Assembly: GCF_963378095.1 (NCBI RefSeq)
Contig: NZ_OY726397.1
Coordinates: 310,001-374,000 of the forward strand
DNA from: Mycolicibacterium sp. MU0053
GTDB taxonomy: Bacteria > Actinomycetota > Actinomycetes > Mycobacteriales > Mycobacteriaceae
Length of the DNA: 64,000 nucleotides
Direction of reading: 5' to 3'
The notes beneath the pieces were generated by a model. That model had not been told where the DNA came from and ran no database searches. It saw nothing but the letters and a program-made list of their open reading frames with translations. Positions 55,689 through 64,000 of this stretch are shown here, piece after piece (within the stretch, counting starts at the first letter, position 1; the number at the start of each line of letters is the position of its first letter). The position numbers and the translations under genes are program-made.

Positions 55689-57992
55689 ATGAAGCGAAAA
55701 AACGTAATCCGCACGCTGACGGCGATCGGTGTCCTGCTGTTGCTGGTGTGGTCGTTCTTCTACTTCAGCGACGACACCCGGGGCTACAAACCGGTGGACA
55801 CCTCCGTCGCGGTCGCGCAGATCGACGCCGGCAACGTCACGAGCGCGCAGATCGACGACCGCGAGCAGCAGTTGCGACTGGACCTCAAAGAGGGCAAATC
55901 GGAGACCGAGGACTCCGACAAGATCATCACGAAGTTCCCCACCGGCTATGCGGTGCCGCTGTTCGACGCGTTGCAGAGCAAGGACGCGAAGATCAACACC
56001 ACGGTGAACCAGGGCAGCGCGCTGGGAACACTGCTCATTTACATGCTGCCGCTGCTGTTGCTCATCGGCCTGTTCGTGATGTTCTCCCGGATGCAGTCCG
56101 GCGGCCGGATGGGATTCGGCTTCGGCAAGTCGAAGGCCAAGCAGCTCACCAAGGACATGCCCAAGACCACCTTCGCCGACGTCGCCGGCGTCGACGAGGC
56201 GGTCGAGGAACTCTACGAGATCAAGGACTTCCTGCAGAATCCCGCGCGGTATCAGGCGTTGGGCGCCAAGATCCCCAAGGGCGTGCTGCTCTACGGCCCA
56301 CCGGGAACCGGTAAGACGCTGCTCGCGCGAGCCGTCGCGGGGGAGGCCGGCGTGCCGTTCTTCACCATCTCCGGTTCGGACTTCGTCGAGATGTTCGTCG
56401 GTGTCGGCGCCTCCCGCGTCCGTGACCTGTTCGAACAGGCCAAGCAGAACAATCCGTGCATCATCTTCGTCGACGAGATCGACGCCGTCGGTCGCCAGCG
56501 CGGCGCCGGTCTGGGCGGCGGCCACGACGAGCGCGAGCAGACCCTGAACCAGCTGCTGGTCGAGATGGACGGCTTCGGTGAGCGCCAGGGCGTGATCCTG
56601 ATCGCCGCCACCAACCGGCCGGACATCCTGGACCCGGCGTTGCTGCGGCCGGGCCGCTTCGATCGTCAGATCCCGGTGTCGGCCCCCGATCTCGCGGGCC
56701 GGCGGGCGGTCCTGGCGGTGCACTCACAGGGCAAGCCGATTGCGCCCGACGCGGACCTGGAGGGGCTGGCCAAGCGGACGGTCGGCATGTCCGGCGCCGA
56801 CCTGGCCAACGTGATCAATGAGGCTGCCCTGCTGACCGCGCGCGAGAACGGCACGGTCATCACGGCCGCGGCGCTGGAAGAGGCCGTCGACCGGGTGGTC
56901 GGCGGGCCGCGCCGCAAGAGCCGGATCATCAGCGAGCACGAGAAGAAGATCACCGCCTACCACGAGGGTGGCCACGCGTTGGCGGGCTGGGCGATGCCCG
57001 ACATCGAACCCATCTACAAGGTCACCATCCTGGCCCGCGGCCGCACCGGCGGGCACGCGATGTCGGTGCCCGAGGACGACAAGGGTCTGATGACCCGCTC
57101 GGAGATGATCGCGCGCTTGGTGTTTGCGATGGGCGGCCGCGCCGCCGAGGAGTTGGTGTTCCGGGAGCCCACCACGGGGGCGTCCTCGGATATCGACCAG
57201 GCCACCAAGATCGCCCGTGCGATGGTCACCGAGTACGGCATGAGCGCCAAGCTCGGCGCGGTGCGGTACGGCACCGAACACGGCGACCCCTTCCTGGGCC
57301 GCACCATGGGCACTCAGGCCGACTACAGCCACGAGGTGGCCCGGGAGATCGACGAAGAGGTGCGCAAGCTCATCGAGGTCGCCCACACCGAGGCCTGGGA
57401 GATCCTCACAGAGAACCGCGACGCGCTGGACCGTCTCGCCGGGGAGCTGTTGGAGAAAGAGACCCTGCACAAGGCCCAACTGGCCGAGGTGCTCGCCGAC
57501 GTGCGCAAGCGCCCGCGGATCACCGCGTTCAACGACTTCGGTGGCCGGATCCCGTCGGACATACCTCCCATCAAGACTCCGGGTGAGCTGGCGATCGAGC
57601 GTGGCGAGGAATGGCCCAAACCGGAGCCCGAGCCCGCGTTCAAGTCCGCCATCCGAAACGCCAACGGCGCCAACGCTTCCAATGGTGTCAACGGCGCGCC
57701 GCCGGAGAACGCCGGCGCCACCCAGCCCGACTACGGAGCCCCGGCCGGCTGGCACGCGCCCGGTTGGCCGCCGGGCGGCCCGGGTCAGGCGCAACCCGGC
57801 TGGTACCCGCCGCCGCCGCACCAGCAGCAGCCGCCGCCACCACCCCAGCAGCAGGGGGGATGGCCGCCGCCGCAGCACTATCCGGGTCAGCACCACCCGT
57901 ATCAGCCGTATCCTCCGCAGCCTCATCAGCAACCTGAAGGTGAGCCCCGCGGCGACGATGCGAACCGGTCCATACCGCCGGGAAACGGTTGA
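55689..57992 (+). CDS. ftsH: ATP-dependent membrane zinc protease FtsH
   Basis: A 767-residue AAA+ protease. Helix 1 (residues 8-27) and helix 2 (about 112-132) flank an extracellular domain. Walker A is [13 protein letters not shown] (about 203-215), Walker [12 protein letters not shown], second region of homology [18 protein letters not shown], zinc site [14 protein letters not shown] (about 425) and the third ligand in [15 protein letters not shown]. The last 120 residues are rich in Pro, Gln and Gly and probably disordered, as in mycobacterial FtsH. It degrades misfolded membrane proteins and leads the folate operon, 18 bases before folE. Confidence 0.97.
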   Translation: MKRKNVIRTLTAIGVLLLLVWSFFYFSDDTRGYKPVDTSVAVAQIDAGNVTSAQIDDREQQLRLDLKEGKSETEDSDKIITKFPTGYAVPLFDALQSKDAKINTTVNQGSALGTLLIYMLPLLLLIGLFVMFSRMQSGGRMGFGFGKSKAKQLTKDMPKTTFADVAGVDEAVEELYEIKDFLQNPARYQALGAKIPKGVLLYGPPGTGKTLLARAVAGEAGVPFFTISGSDFVEMFVGVGASRVRDLFEQAKQNNPCIIFVDEIDAVGRQRGAGLGGGHDEREQTLNQLLVEMDGFGERQGVILIAATNRPDILDPALLRPGRFDRQIPVSAPDLAGRRAVLAVHSQGKPIAPDADLEGLAKRTVGMSGADLANVINEAALLTARENGTVITAAALEEAVDRVVGGPRRKSRIISEHEKKITAYHEGGHALAGWAMPDIEPIYKVTILARGRTGGHAMSVPEDDKGLMTRSEMIARLVFAMGGRAAEELVFREPTTGASSDIDQATKIARAMVTEYGMSAKLGAVRYGTEHGDPFLGRTMGTQADYSHEVAREIDEEVRKLIEVAHTEAWEILTENRDALDRLAGELLEKETLHKAQLAEVLADVRKRPRITAFNDFGGRIPSDIPPIKTPGELAIERGEEWPKPEPEPAFKSAIRNANGANASNGVNGAPPENAGATQPDYGAPAGWHAPGWPPGGPGQAQPGWYPPPPHQQQPPPPPQQQGGWPPPQHYPGQHHPYQPYPPQPHQQPEGEPRGDDANRSIPPGNG

Positions 57993-58010
57993 TGACGAAC
58001 GGAGTCTTGA

Positions 58011-58619
58011 ATGGTGCAGCCGGACCTACTCGCGGCTACGGTCGACGTTCCGGTGTTTGATCAGGGACGTGCCGAGGCAGCGGTCAGAGAGCTGCTGTAC
58101 GCGATCGGCGAGGACCCGGACCGACACGGTTTGGTCGACACGCCGTCCCGGGTCGCCAGGGCGTTCGAGGAGATGTTCGCCGGGCTCTACCTCGATCCCG
58201 ACGAGGTGCTCAACACCACCTTCGACGAACAGCACGATGAACTGGTGTTGCTCAAGGACATTCCGATGTACTCGACCTGCGAGCATCACCTGGTGGCCTT
58301 TCATGGGGTGGCCCATGTCGGATACATCCCCGGCCACGACGGCCGCGTGACCGGTTTGTCGAAGCTGGCCCGCGTCGTGGATCTGTACGCCAAGCGTCCC
58401 CAGGTCCAAGAGCGGTTGACCGCGCAGGTGGCCGACGCGTTGATGCGCAAGCTCGACCCGCGCGGCGTCATCGTGGTGGTGGAGGCCGAGCACCTGTGCA
58501 TGGCGATGCGCGGCATCCGCAAGCCGGGAGCGATCACCACCACCTCCGCCGTGCGCGGACAGTTCAAGACCGACAAGGCATCTCGGGCCGAGGCGCTGGA
58601 CCTCATCCTGCGTAGATGA
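58011..58619 (+). CDS. folE: GTP cyclohydrolase I
   Basis: A 202-residue first enzyme of folate synthesis (GTP to dihydroneopterin triphosphate). The zinc ligands and substrate loop are in [20 protein letters not shown] and [17 protein letters not shown]. The length is exact for the family. The ATG of folP overlaps its stop (ATGA). Confidence 0.97.
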   Translation: MVQPDLLAATVDVPVFDQGRAEAAVRELLYAIGEDPDRHGLVDTPSRVARAFEEMFAGLYLDPDEVLNTTFDEQHDELVLLKDIPMYSTCEHHLVAFHGVAHVGYIPGHDGRVTGLSKLARVVDLYAKRPQVQERLTAQVADALMRKLDPRGVIVVVEAEHLCMAMRGIRKPGAITTTSAVRGQFKTDKASRAEALDLILRR

Positions 58620-59467
58620 CGCCACGGCTGGAATCCGGCTTGCAGGTGATGGGCGTCGTCAACGTCACCGACGACTCGTTCTCGGACGGGGGTCGGTACC
58701 TCGACCCCGAGCGCGCGGTGGCCCACGGCCTGCGGCTGGTCAAAGAGGGCGCCACCATCATCGACGTGGGCGGCGAATCCACCCGTCCGGGCGCGGTGCG
58801 CGTCGATGCCGTGGTCGAATCGGCGCGTGTCGTTCCGGTTGTGAAAGAACTTGCCGCTCAGGGCATCACGGTCAGCATCGACACCATGCACGCCGAGGTG
58901 GCCCGCGCCGCGCTGGAAAGCGGTGCCCGGATCGTCAACGACGTCTCCGGCGGCCGGTCCGACCCGGGCATGGCCGCGCTGGTGGCCGAGGCCGGGGTCC
59001 CGTGGGTGTTGATGCACTGGCGCTCGGTGAAAGCCGATCAGCCGCACCAGGTTCCGCACTACGACGACGTGGTGGCCACCGTGCGCGCCGAGTTGCAGGC
59101 CGCGGTGGACGACGCGCTGGCCGCCGGTGTCGCCGAACGTCAGCTCATCATCGACCCGGGGCTGGGATTTGCCAAGACCGCGCAGCACAACTGGGAGTTG
59201 CTGCGGGCGCTGCCGAGTTTCGCGGCCGCCGGGTTGCCGGTGCTGATCGGGGCCTCACGCAAGCGGTTCCTCGGGGCCGTGCTGGCCGATGATCGCGGTG
59301 AACCCCGCCCCCCGGACGGTCGCGAAACCGCGACGGCGGTCATCTCGGCCCTGGCGGCCATCCACGGCGCCTGGGGCGTGCGGGTGCATGACGTGCGGGC
59401 AACGATGGACGCGTTGCGGGTGCTGCAGGCCTGGGAGGGCGCAGGCAGAAAGGGTGTCGATGGCTGA
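58616..59467 (+). CDS. folP: dihydropteroate synthase
   Basis: A 283-residue TIM-barrel enzyme joining pterin pyrophosphate and p-aminobenzoate, the sulfonamide target. [15 protein letters not shown] opens the pyrophosphate-binding region, [11 protein letters not shown] the substrate loop, and [15 protein letters not shown] and GASRKRFLG the later strands. This is the FolP1 type, with all catalytic segments kept. It overlaps folE and folB at either end. Confidence 0.97.
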   Translation: MTPRLESGLQVMGVVNVTDDSFSDGGRYLDPERAVAHGLRLVKEGATIIDVGGESTRPGAVRVDAVVESARVVPVVKELAAQGITVSIDTMHAEVARAALESGARIVNDVSGGRSDPGMAALVAEAGVPWVLMHWRSVKADQPHQVPHYDDVVATVRAELQAAVDDALAAGVAERQLIIDPGLGFAKTAQHNWELLRALPSFAAAGLPVLIGASRKRFLGAVLADDRGEPRPPDGRETATAVISALAAIHGAWGVRVHDVRATMDALRVLQAWEGAGRKGVDG

Positions 59468-59924
59468 CCGGATCGAGTTACGCGGCTTGGCGGTTCGCGG
59501 GAACCACGGGGTTTTCGACCACGAGCGCCGCGACGGCCAGGACTTCATCATCGACATCACGGTTTGGCTCGACCTGTCGCGGGCCGCGGCCAGCGATCAG
59601 CTGTGCGACACCTATGACTACGGGGTGCTGGCCCAGCGCGCCGCGGCGATCGTCGGCGGCGAACCCCGAAACCTCATCGAGACCGTGGCCGGCGAGATCG
59701 CCGACGACGTGCTGGCCGACGACCGCGTCCATGCCGTGGAGGTGGTCGTGCACAAGCCGCAGGCGCCGATCCCCCTGGATTTCGCCGACGTCGCGGTGGT
59801 GGCGCGACGATCGAGGCGTGCCGGCGGCACCGTGATACCGGCCAGTTCGACGAGCGGTGTGGTTCCGGGGGCGACAACCGATCCCGCCGGCGATCCCGGT
59901 AACGAGGAGGTGGCCCCGCTGTGA
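59460..59924 (+). CDS. folB: dihydroneopterin aldolase
   Basis: A 154-residue aldolase/epimerase of folate synthesis. [20 protein letters not shown] holds the pterin-contacting start, [11 protein letters not shown] and [12 protein letters not shown] the active-site Glu segment, and [11 protein letters not shown] the catalytic lysine. The C-terminus is about 20 residues longer than the M. tuberculosis enzyme (133 aa), with a Pro/Gly-rich tail. The start is the ATG at 59460, overlapping folP by eight bases. Confidence 0.95.
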   Translation: MADRIELRGLAVRGNHGVFDHERRDGQDFIIDITVWLDLSRAAASDQLCDTYDYGVLAQRAAAIVGGEPRNLIETVAGEIADDVLADDRVHAVEVVVHKPQAPIPLDFADVAVVARRSRRAGGTVIPASSTSGVVPGATTDPAGDPGNEEVAPL

Positions 59925-60463
59925 GTCGGGTGGTGTTGTCGATCGGTTCGAATCTCGGCGACCGAATGGCGCGGCTGCAGGCGGCCGTCGACGCGCTCGG
60001 GGACCGGGTGGTGGCGGTGTCGCCGGTCTTTCAGTCCGACCCCTGGGGTGGCGTGGAGCAGGGCCCGTTCCTCAACGCGGTGATCGTCGCCGAAGACCCC
60101 AGCCTGGACGGGGCGGACTGGCTGGACTTCGCCCAGCGACTGGAACGCGAGGCCGACCGGGTGCGCGGACAGAAGTGGGGCCCACGGACCCTCGATGTGG
60201 ACCTGATCACCGTGCACAACGAGGCGAACCCGGACAGTCCCGAGGAGTTCTCCCGATCGGACGGGCTGACGTTGCCGCATCCGCTGGCGCATCTGCGGGC
60301 CTTCGTGCTGATTCCGTGGCTGGCGGCGGACCCGGACGCCTGGCTCACCGTGGCCGGTGTGCGCCGAACCGCGGTGCACTTGCTGGATCAAATCGACGCG
60401 GCCGAGCGCGCCGGTGTGCATCGCTTCGATGCGGAGTTGCATGGGCCCGACCAGAAAGCGTGA
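59921..60463 (+). CDS. folK: HPPK, 6-hydroxymethyl-7,8-dihydropterin pyrophosphokinase
   Basis: A 180-residue kinase. The [14 protein letters not shown] start, [15 protein letters not shown] and the metal/ATP motif [12 protein letters not shown] are diagnostic. [17 protein letters not shown] is the C-terminal family segment. The start is the GTG at 59921, overlapping the folB stop by four bases. It completes the folE-P-B-K set. Confidence 0.97.
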   Translation: MSRVVLSIGSNLGDRMARLQAAVDALGDRVVAVSPVFQSDPWGGVEQGPFLNAVIVAEDPSLDGADWLDFAQRLEREADRVRGQKWGPRTLDVDLITVHNEANPDSPEEFSRSDGLTLPHPLAHLRAFVLIPWLAADPDAWLTVAGVRRTAVHLLDQIDAAERAGVHRFDAELHGPDQKA

Positions 60464-60932
60464 CCTCGCGGCGGCCGTGCTGGTCGCCGGCGTCCTCGGC
60501 TATCTCGCCGTCCTGCTGCTGTATCGGTGGTTTCCGCCGCTGACGGTGTGGACCGGGATGTCGCTGGCGGCGGTCGCGGTGGCCGAGGCCGCCTGGGGCT
60601 GGCAGGTGCGATCGAAGATCGCTTCCGGACAGATCGGGCTGGGTGCCGACCGGTTGAATCCGCTCGCGGTGGCACGGACGGTGGTGATCGCGAAGGCCTC
60701 GGCGTGGGTCGGGGCGCTGGTGCTCGGGTGGTGGCTGGCCGTCGTGGTCTATCTGTTGCCGCGGCGCGCGATGATCCGGGTCGCCGAGGCGGACACCGCG
60801 GGCGCCGTCGTCGCCGCCGGTTGCGCGCTGGCGCTGCTGGTGGCCGCGCTGTGGTTGCAGCACTGCTGCCGATCCCCGTCGGATGACTTCGACGGAAACG
60901 GGGATTCGGACCGCGAACCGGCTCCGGATTGA
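60441..60932 (+). CDS. DUF3180 membrane protein (Rv3605c type)
   Basis: A 163-residue protein with four membrane helices (about residues 10-28, 33-50, 82-104 and 115-135), beginning [17 protein letters not shown]. The segment KIASGQIGLGADRLNPLAVA between helices 2 and 3 is the conserved loop of DUF3180. The function is unknown; it is a constant neighbour of folK in Actinobacteria. It overlaps folK by 23 bases. Confidence 0.93.
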   Translation: MGPTRKRDLAAAVLVAGVLGYLAVLLLYRWFPPLTVWTGMSLAAVAVAEAAWGWQVRSKIASGQIGLGADRLNPLAVARTVVIAKASAWVGALVLGWWLAVVVYLLPRRAMIRVAEADTAGAVVAAGCALALLVAALWLQHCCRSPSDDFDGNGDSDREPAPD

Positions 60933-60986
60933 GAATCGCCGAAGAGCCCGACACGCGGACTGACCTCCCGCAGGTACAGTCGGCCC

Positions 60987-62414
60987 ATGACCGTTCTGTC
61001 CCGCGGCGCCCGGGCTCGGCGGGGCGGCCGCAGGCCGGGTTGGCTCCTATTGACCGTGTTGCTGGTCCTCGCTATTGCGGCCAGTTCCGCGTTGGTTTTC
61101 ACCAACCGTGTCGAGCTGTTGAAGCTCGCCGTGATCCTGGCGCTGTGGGCGGCGGTGGTGGGGGCATTCGTGTCGGTGATCTACCGGCGCCAAAGCGATG
61201 CCGACAGCGCCAAGGTGCGGGATCTGAAGCTGGTCTACGACCTTCAGCTGGACCGCGAGATCTCCGCGCGCCGCGAGTACGAGTTGACGGTGGAAACGCA
61301 TCTGCGCCGCGAGATCGCGTCCGAGTTGCGGTCGCAGGCCGCCGACGAGGTTGCCGCGCTGCGGGCCGAACTCGCCGCGCTGCGAACCAATCTCGAGATT
61401 CTCTTCGATGCCGACCTGGCGCAGCGGGCCGCCCTGGAATCCGACCGGCGTCAGGAGCGCGCCCACAGCGAATGGGTCCGCACCCCGGAGCCGGTCCGCT
61501 CCGATCGCGTGGTCAGTAGTCGTTACACCCCGGTGCACGACGACGACATGACCCGCACCAACGAGAGTCCGATCATCGACGTCCCCGAAGAACCGGCGCC
61601 ACCCCCACCGCCGCCCCCACCGCCGCGGCCGGCCGCGGCCTCGACCCCCCCGCGCCGGCGTCGCCGTCGTGCCGAGGAGGCTGCCCGGGAGGACGATTAC
61701 CGCGGATCGCATCGGCGTCCGTGGCAGGAGGAGAGCTGGGCACCGCCGGTGGCGGCGCAGCCCGAACCGCCGCAGCCGGAACCGCCGCGCCCCGAACCGC
61801 CGCGCGCCCAACCGCCGCGGCCCGAGCCACCGCGCGCCGAGCCCCCGCCCCCGCCCCGGCCCGAACCCCAGCAGCCGTGGCGCGAGACGCAGTCGGACTG
61901 GGACCCGCTGAACACCTGGAAACCGCAGGCGACACCGCCGCCGCCCGTGCCGCCGGTGAGCCCGCCGCGGGTGGCCCCGCCGGAGCCACCGGTGCCCGCG
62001 CCGGCCGCAGCCGCTCCCGAGCCGCCACCGCCGGTGCCGTCCTACCGCGACGAGCCGCCCGCCGAGCCGGCCTGGACACCGCCGTCCCCACCCACCGAGG
62101 GGCGACGGCGCCGCGGGCGGCACGCGAGCGCGTCCGATCCGGTCCTCCCACCCCCGACCCCGGCGCCCGAACCCGAGCCGGAACCGGTGGATCGGCGCGG
62201 CCGGCACTGGGCGCCACCGGCCGAGCCCGAGGATCCGCTCGCAGCGCCGTACCGGCCGCCCACCCCGGAACCGGACAGCGAACCGGCGGCGCGCCACCGC
62301 GGGCTCGACGACGAAGAGCCGGTCCGGCCGCGCGGACAATCGGCCGCCGAACTGCTCGCCCGATTCCAGGCCACCCCCGGTGGCGGCGGCCGCCGGCGGC
62401 GGCGCGAGGACTGA
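60987..62414 (+). CDS. DUF6779-type membrane protein with long proline-rich tail (Rv3604c type)
   Basis: A 475-residue protein. Two membrane helices (about residues 17-36 and 45-64) are followed by a charged coiled-coil stretch (about 75-150, including RREYELTVETHLRREIASEL). The remaining 290 residues are Pro/Glu/Arg-rich, with tandem PEPPRPEPPR-type repeats and several RRRR clusters. The tail is surely disordered and cytoplasmic. A scaffold role is possible; no enzyme motif is seen. Confidence 0.88.
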   Translation: MTVLSRGARARRGGRRPGWLLLTVLLVLAIAASSALVFTNRVELLKLAVILALWAAVVGAFVSVIYRRQSDADSAKVRDLKLVYDLQLDREISARREYELTVETHLRREIASELRSQAADEVAALRAELAALRTNLEILFDADLAQRAALESDRRQERAHSEWVRTPEPVRSDRVVSSRYTPVHDDDMTRTNESPIIDVPEEPAPPPPPPPPPRPAAASTPPRRRRRRAEEAAREDDYRGSHRRPWQEESWAPPVAAQPEPPQPEPPRPEPPRAQPPRPEPPRAEPPPPPRPEPQQPWRETQSDWDPLNTWKPQATPPPPVPPVSPPRVAPPEPPVPAPAAAAPEPPPPVPSYRDEPPAEPAWTPPSPPTEGRRRRGRHASASDPVLPPPTPAPEPEPEPVDRRGRHWAPPAEPEDPLAAPYRPPTPEPDSEPAARHRGLDDEEPVRPRGQSAAELLARFQATPGGGGRRRRRED

Positions 62415-62523
62415 CCGGCGACGGCGGCGAGCGCGATTTCCGCTAAAGTTTGGCTCTGACCGTCCGGTACCCGCAGCGCGGGACTGGAACGAACGAAGAG
62501 AACTCGCGAGGGGTCGTCCTCCG

Positions 62524-63444
62524 ATGATGCAGTCGGAACAGCTCGATGGTCTGCGCCCGGCCCGCCTCAAGGTGGGCGTCATTTCCGCGGGCCGGGTCGG
62601 GACCGCACTGGGCGCCATGCTGGAGCGCGCCGACCACGTGGTGGTGGCCTGCAGCGCCATCTCCAATGCGTCCCTGCGGCGGGCCGCCAGCCGGCTGCCC
62701 GACACCCCGGTCCGGCCCATCCCCGACGTCGCCGACGCCTCGGAGCTACTGCTGCTGGCGGTGCCCGACGCCGAGCTGGGCGGGCTGATCTCCGGGCTGG
62801 CCGCCACCGGCGCGGTGCGGGCGGGCACCATCGTCGTGCACACGTCCGGCGCGAACGGCATCGGCATCCTGGCGCCCCTGACCGAGCAGGGCTGCCTGCC
62901 GCTGGCCATCCACCCGGCCATGACCTTCACCGGCGCCGACGAGGACCTCACCCGGCTGTCCGAGGCGTGTTTCGGGATCACCGCGGCCGACGAGATCGGC
63001 TACGCGATCGCGCAGTCGCTGGTCCTCGAGATCGGCGGGGAACCGGTCCGGGTCCGCGAGGACGCCCGCACCGTCTACCACGCCGCGCTGGCCCACGGCA
63101 GCAATCACGTCGTCACCGTGATCGCCGATGCCCTCGAGGCGCTGCGGTCCGCTCTGCAGGGCCAGGAGCTGCTGGGACAGGAACTCGTCGATGACGCGCC
63201 GGGCGGGATCGCCGAACGCGTGCTGGCGCCGCTCGCGCGCGCCGCGCTCGAGAACGCCCTGCAACGGGGTCAGGCCGCGCTCACCGGCCCGGTCGCGCGC
63301 GGCGACGCGCCGGCCGTCGCCGCGCACCTCGCGGCCCTGGGCGAGGTGGACCCCGCGCTCGCCGAGGCCTACCGAACCGCCTCGCTGCGCACCGCGCAGC
63401 GCTCCCACGCCGCCCCGGAGGTATTCAAGGTGCTCAACCCATGA
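62524..63444 (+). CDS. DUF2520 Rossmann reductase, PanG-like (Rv3603c type)
   Basis: A 306-residue NAD(P)-binding protein. It opens with [20 protein letters not shown] (Rossmann) and has the DUF2520 C-terminal half ([36 protein letters not shown]). Relatives include PanG, an alternative ketopantoate reductase. Its stop overlaps panC (ATGA), so a pantothenate role is well supported by context but not proved. The start is the ATG at 62524. Confidence 0.9.
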   Translation: MMQSEQLDGLRPARLKVGVISAGRVGTALGAMLERADHVVVACSAISNASLRRAASRLPDTPVRPIPDVADASELLLLAVPDAELGGLISGLAATGAVRAGTIVVHTSGANGIGILAPLTEQGCLPLAIHPAMTFTGADEDLTRLSEACFGITAADEIGYAIAQSLVLEIGGEPVRVREDARTVYHAALAHGSNHVVTVIADALEALRSALQGQELLGQELVDDAPGGIAERVLAPLARAALENALQRGQAALTGPVARGDAPAVAAHLAALGEVDPALAEAYRTASLRTAQRSHAAPEVFKVLNP

Positions 63445-64000
63445 CCCAGCCCCGCGCGAAGTTCGCGGCCGGCGAGCTCAACGTCTACACCTCCCCGGCG
63501 GAGGTCTCCAGCGTCACGCGCGCGCTGCGGCACACCGGCCGGCGGGTGATGCTGGTACCGACCATGGGCGCACTGCACGAGGGACACTTGAGCCTGGTCC
63601 GAGCGGCCAAGAAGGTGCCCGGCGCGGTGGTGGCGGTGTCGATCTTCGTCAATCCGCTGCAGTTCGGTGCCGATGAGGATCTCGAGGCCTATCCGCGCAC
63701 CCTGGACACCGACCTGCAGATGCTGCGCGAGGAGGGCGTCGAGATCGCGTTCACGCCCAACGCCGCGGCGATGTACCCGGCGGGCCCGCGCACCACCGTC
63801 CAACCCGGGCCGCTGGGCGCCGAACTCGAAGGTGCCGCGCGTCCCACACACTTCGCCGGGATGCTGACCGTGGTGCTCAAGCTGCTGCAGACCATCGAGC
63901 CGGACCGGGCGTTCTTCGGCGAGAAGGACTATCAGCAGCTCGTTCTGATCCGCCAGATGGCCGACGACCTGAACCTCGCGACCCGCATCGTCGGTGTCCC
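63441..64000 (+). CDS. panC: pantothenate synthetase (pantoate--beta-alanine ligase), 3' end outside window
   Basis: The first 186 codons. The HIGH-type ATP motif is [17 protein letters not shown], followed by [35 protein letters not shown] and [13 protein letters not shown], all diagnostic. It condenses pantoate with beta-alanine. It is cut by the window edge without a stop. Coupled to the PanG-like gene. Confidence 0.97.
   Translation, partial: MTQPRAKFAAGELNVYTSPAEVSSVTRALRHTGRRVMLVPTMGALHEGHLSLVRAAKKVPGAVVAVSIFVNPLQFGADEDLEAYPRTLDTDLQMLREEGVEIAFTPNAAAMYPAGPRTTVQPGPLGAELEGAARPTHFAGMLTVVLKLLQTIEPDRAFFGEKDYQQLVLIRQMADDLNLATRIVGV

Overview
The window is a chromosomal segment of a high-GC actinobacterium, almost certainly a Mycobacterium/Mycolicibacterium species other than the M. 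tuberculosis complex. The main evidence is gene order. From left to right it follows the M. tuberculosis Rv3680-to-Rv3602c segment in reverse orientation: bagB/bagA, the small DUF4177 and RidA genes, crp, nth, marP, an ephE-like gene, acs, dppA, a HAD hydrolase, the ssd/tad pilus genes, a DEAH helicase, cspA, topA, a class III cyclase, holB, ppa, dacB, tilS, hpt, lpqG, ephA, ftsH, folE-P-B-K and panC. Rv names are used by recognition of sequence and order; no database was searched.

Layout. 1-4.6 kb: a Get3/ArsA-like ATPase pair, RidA and metallo-beta-lactamase-fold genes, and the cAMP receptor protein. 4.6-10.6 kb: nth, a membrane thioredoxin, a NUDIX hydrolase, a MarP-type protease, two copies of a palindromic repeat, an Ntn hydrolase, an alpha/beta hydrolase with an altered nucleophile motif, and a small membrane protein. 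10.7-16.4 kb: a secreted protease, acs, an orphan dppA without dppBCD, and a non-coding region matching the position and layout of the Ms1/MTS2823 RNA. 16.4-25.4 kb: a HAD hydrolase, a 6C RNA, the actinobacterial Tad-like locus (ssd to the tadG-like gene) and its usual neighbour, a DUF1998 helicase. 25.5-32.5 kb: cspA, topA, the cyclase, holB and tRNA-Thr(CGU).

32.5-42.2 kb is the least ordinary part. It is a run of six minus-strand genes headed by a 1302-residue Pls-like protein (adenylation domain, carrier domain, then membrane and left-handed beta-helix domains). It continues through an M1 aminopeptidase, a flippase-like protein, a GalE-type epimerase, a GT-C-like membrane protein and a carboxymuconolactone-decarboxylase-family protein. 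The first three overlap by 4 bases. The content suggests synthesis, flipping and trimming of an aminoacylated or peptidyl cell-envelope polymer. That function is an inference.

42.2-46.5 kb: a yybP-ykoY manganese riboswitch in front of a TerC-family transporter, a ferritin-like (PF10118-type) protein with two ExxH motifs translationally coupled to a ferredoxin reductase, a double palindrome upstream of that pair, and a UraD-like gene lacking the usual catalytic histidine. 46.5-55.6 kb: ppa, dacB, a zinc-protease-like gene, tilS, hpt, a molybdopterin oxidoreductase, a broken LuxR regulator, lpqG and ephA. The espACD and esx/PE/PPE genes found in this interval in M. tuberculosis are absent. 55.7-64 kb: ftsH, then the folate operon folE-P-B-K, DUF3180 and DUF6779 genes, a DUF2520/PanG-like reductase and the start of panC.

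A recurring theme is cAMP. The window holds crp, a class III cyclase, and two GTGA-N6-TCAC sites, one in front of acs and one inside the predicted Ms1 promoter.
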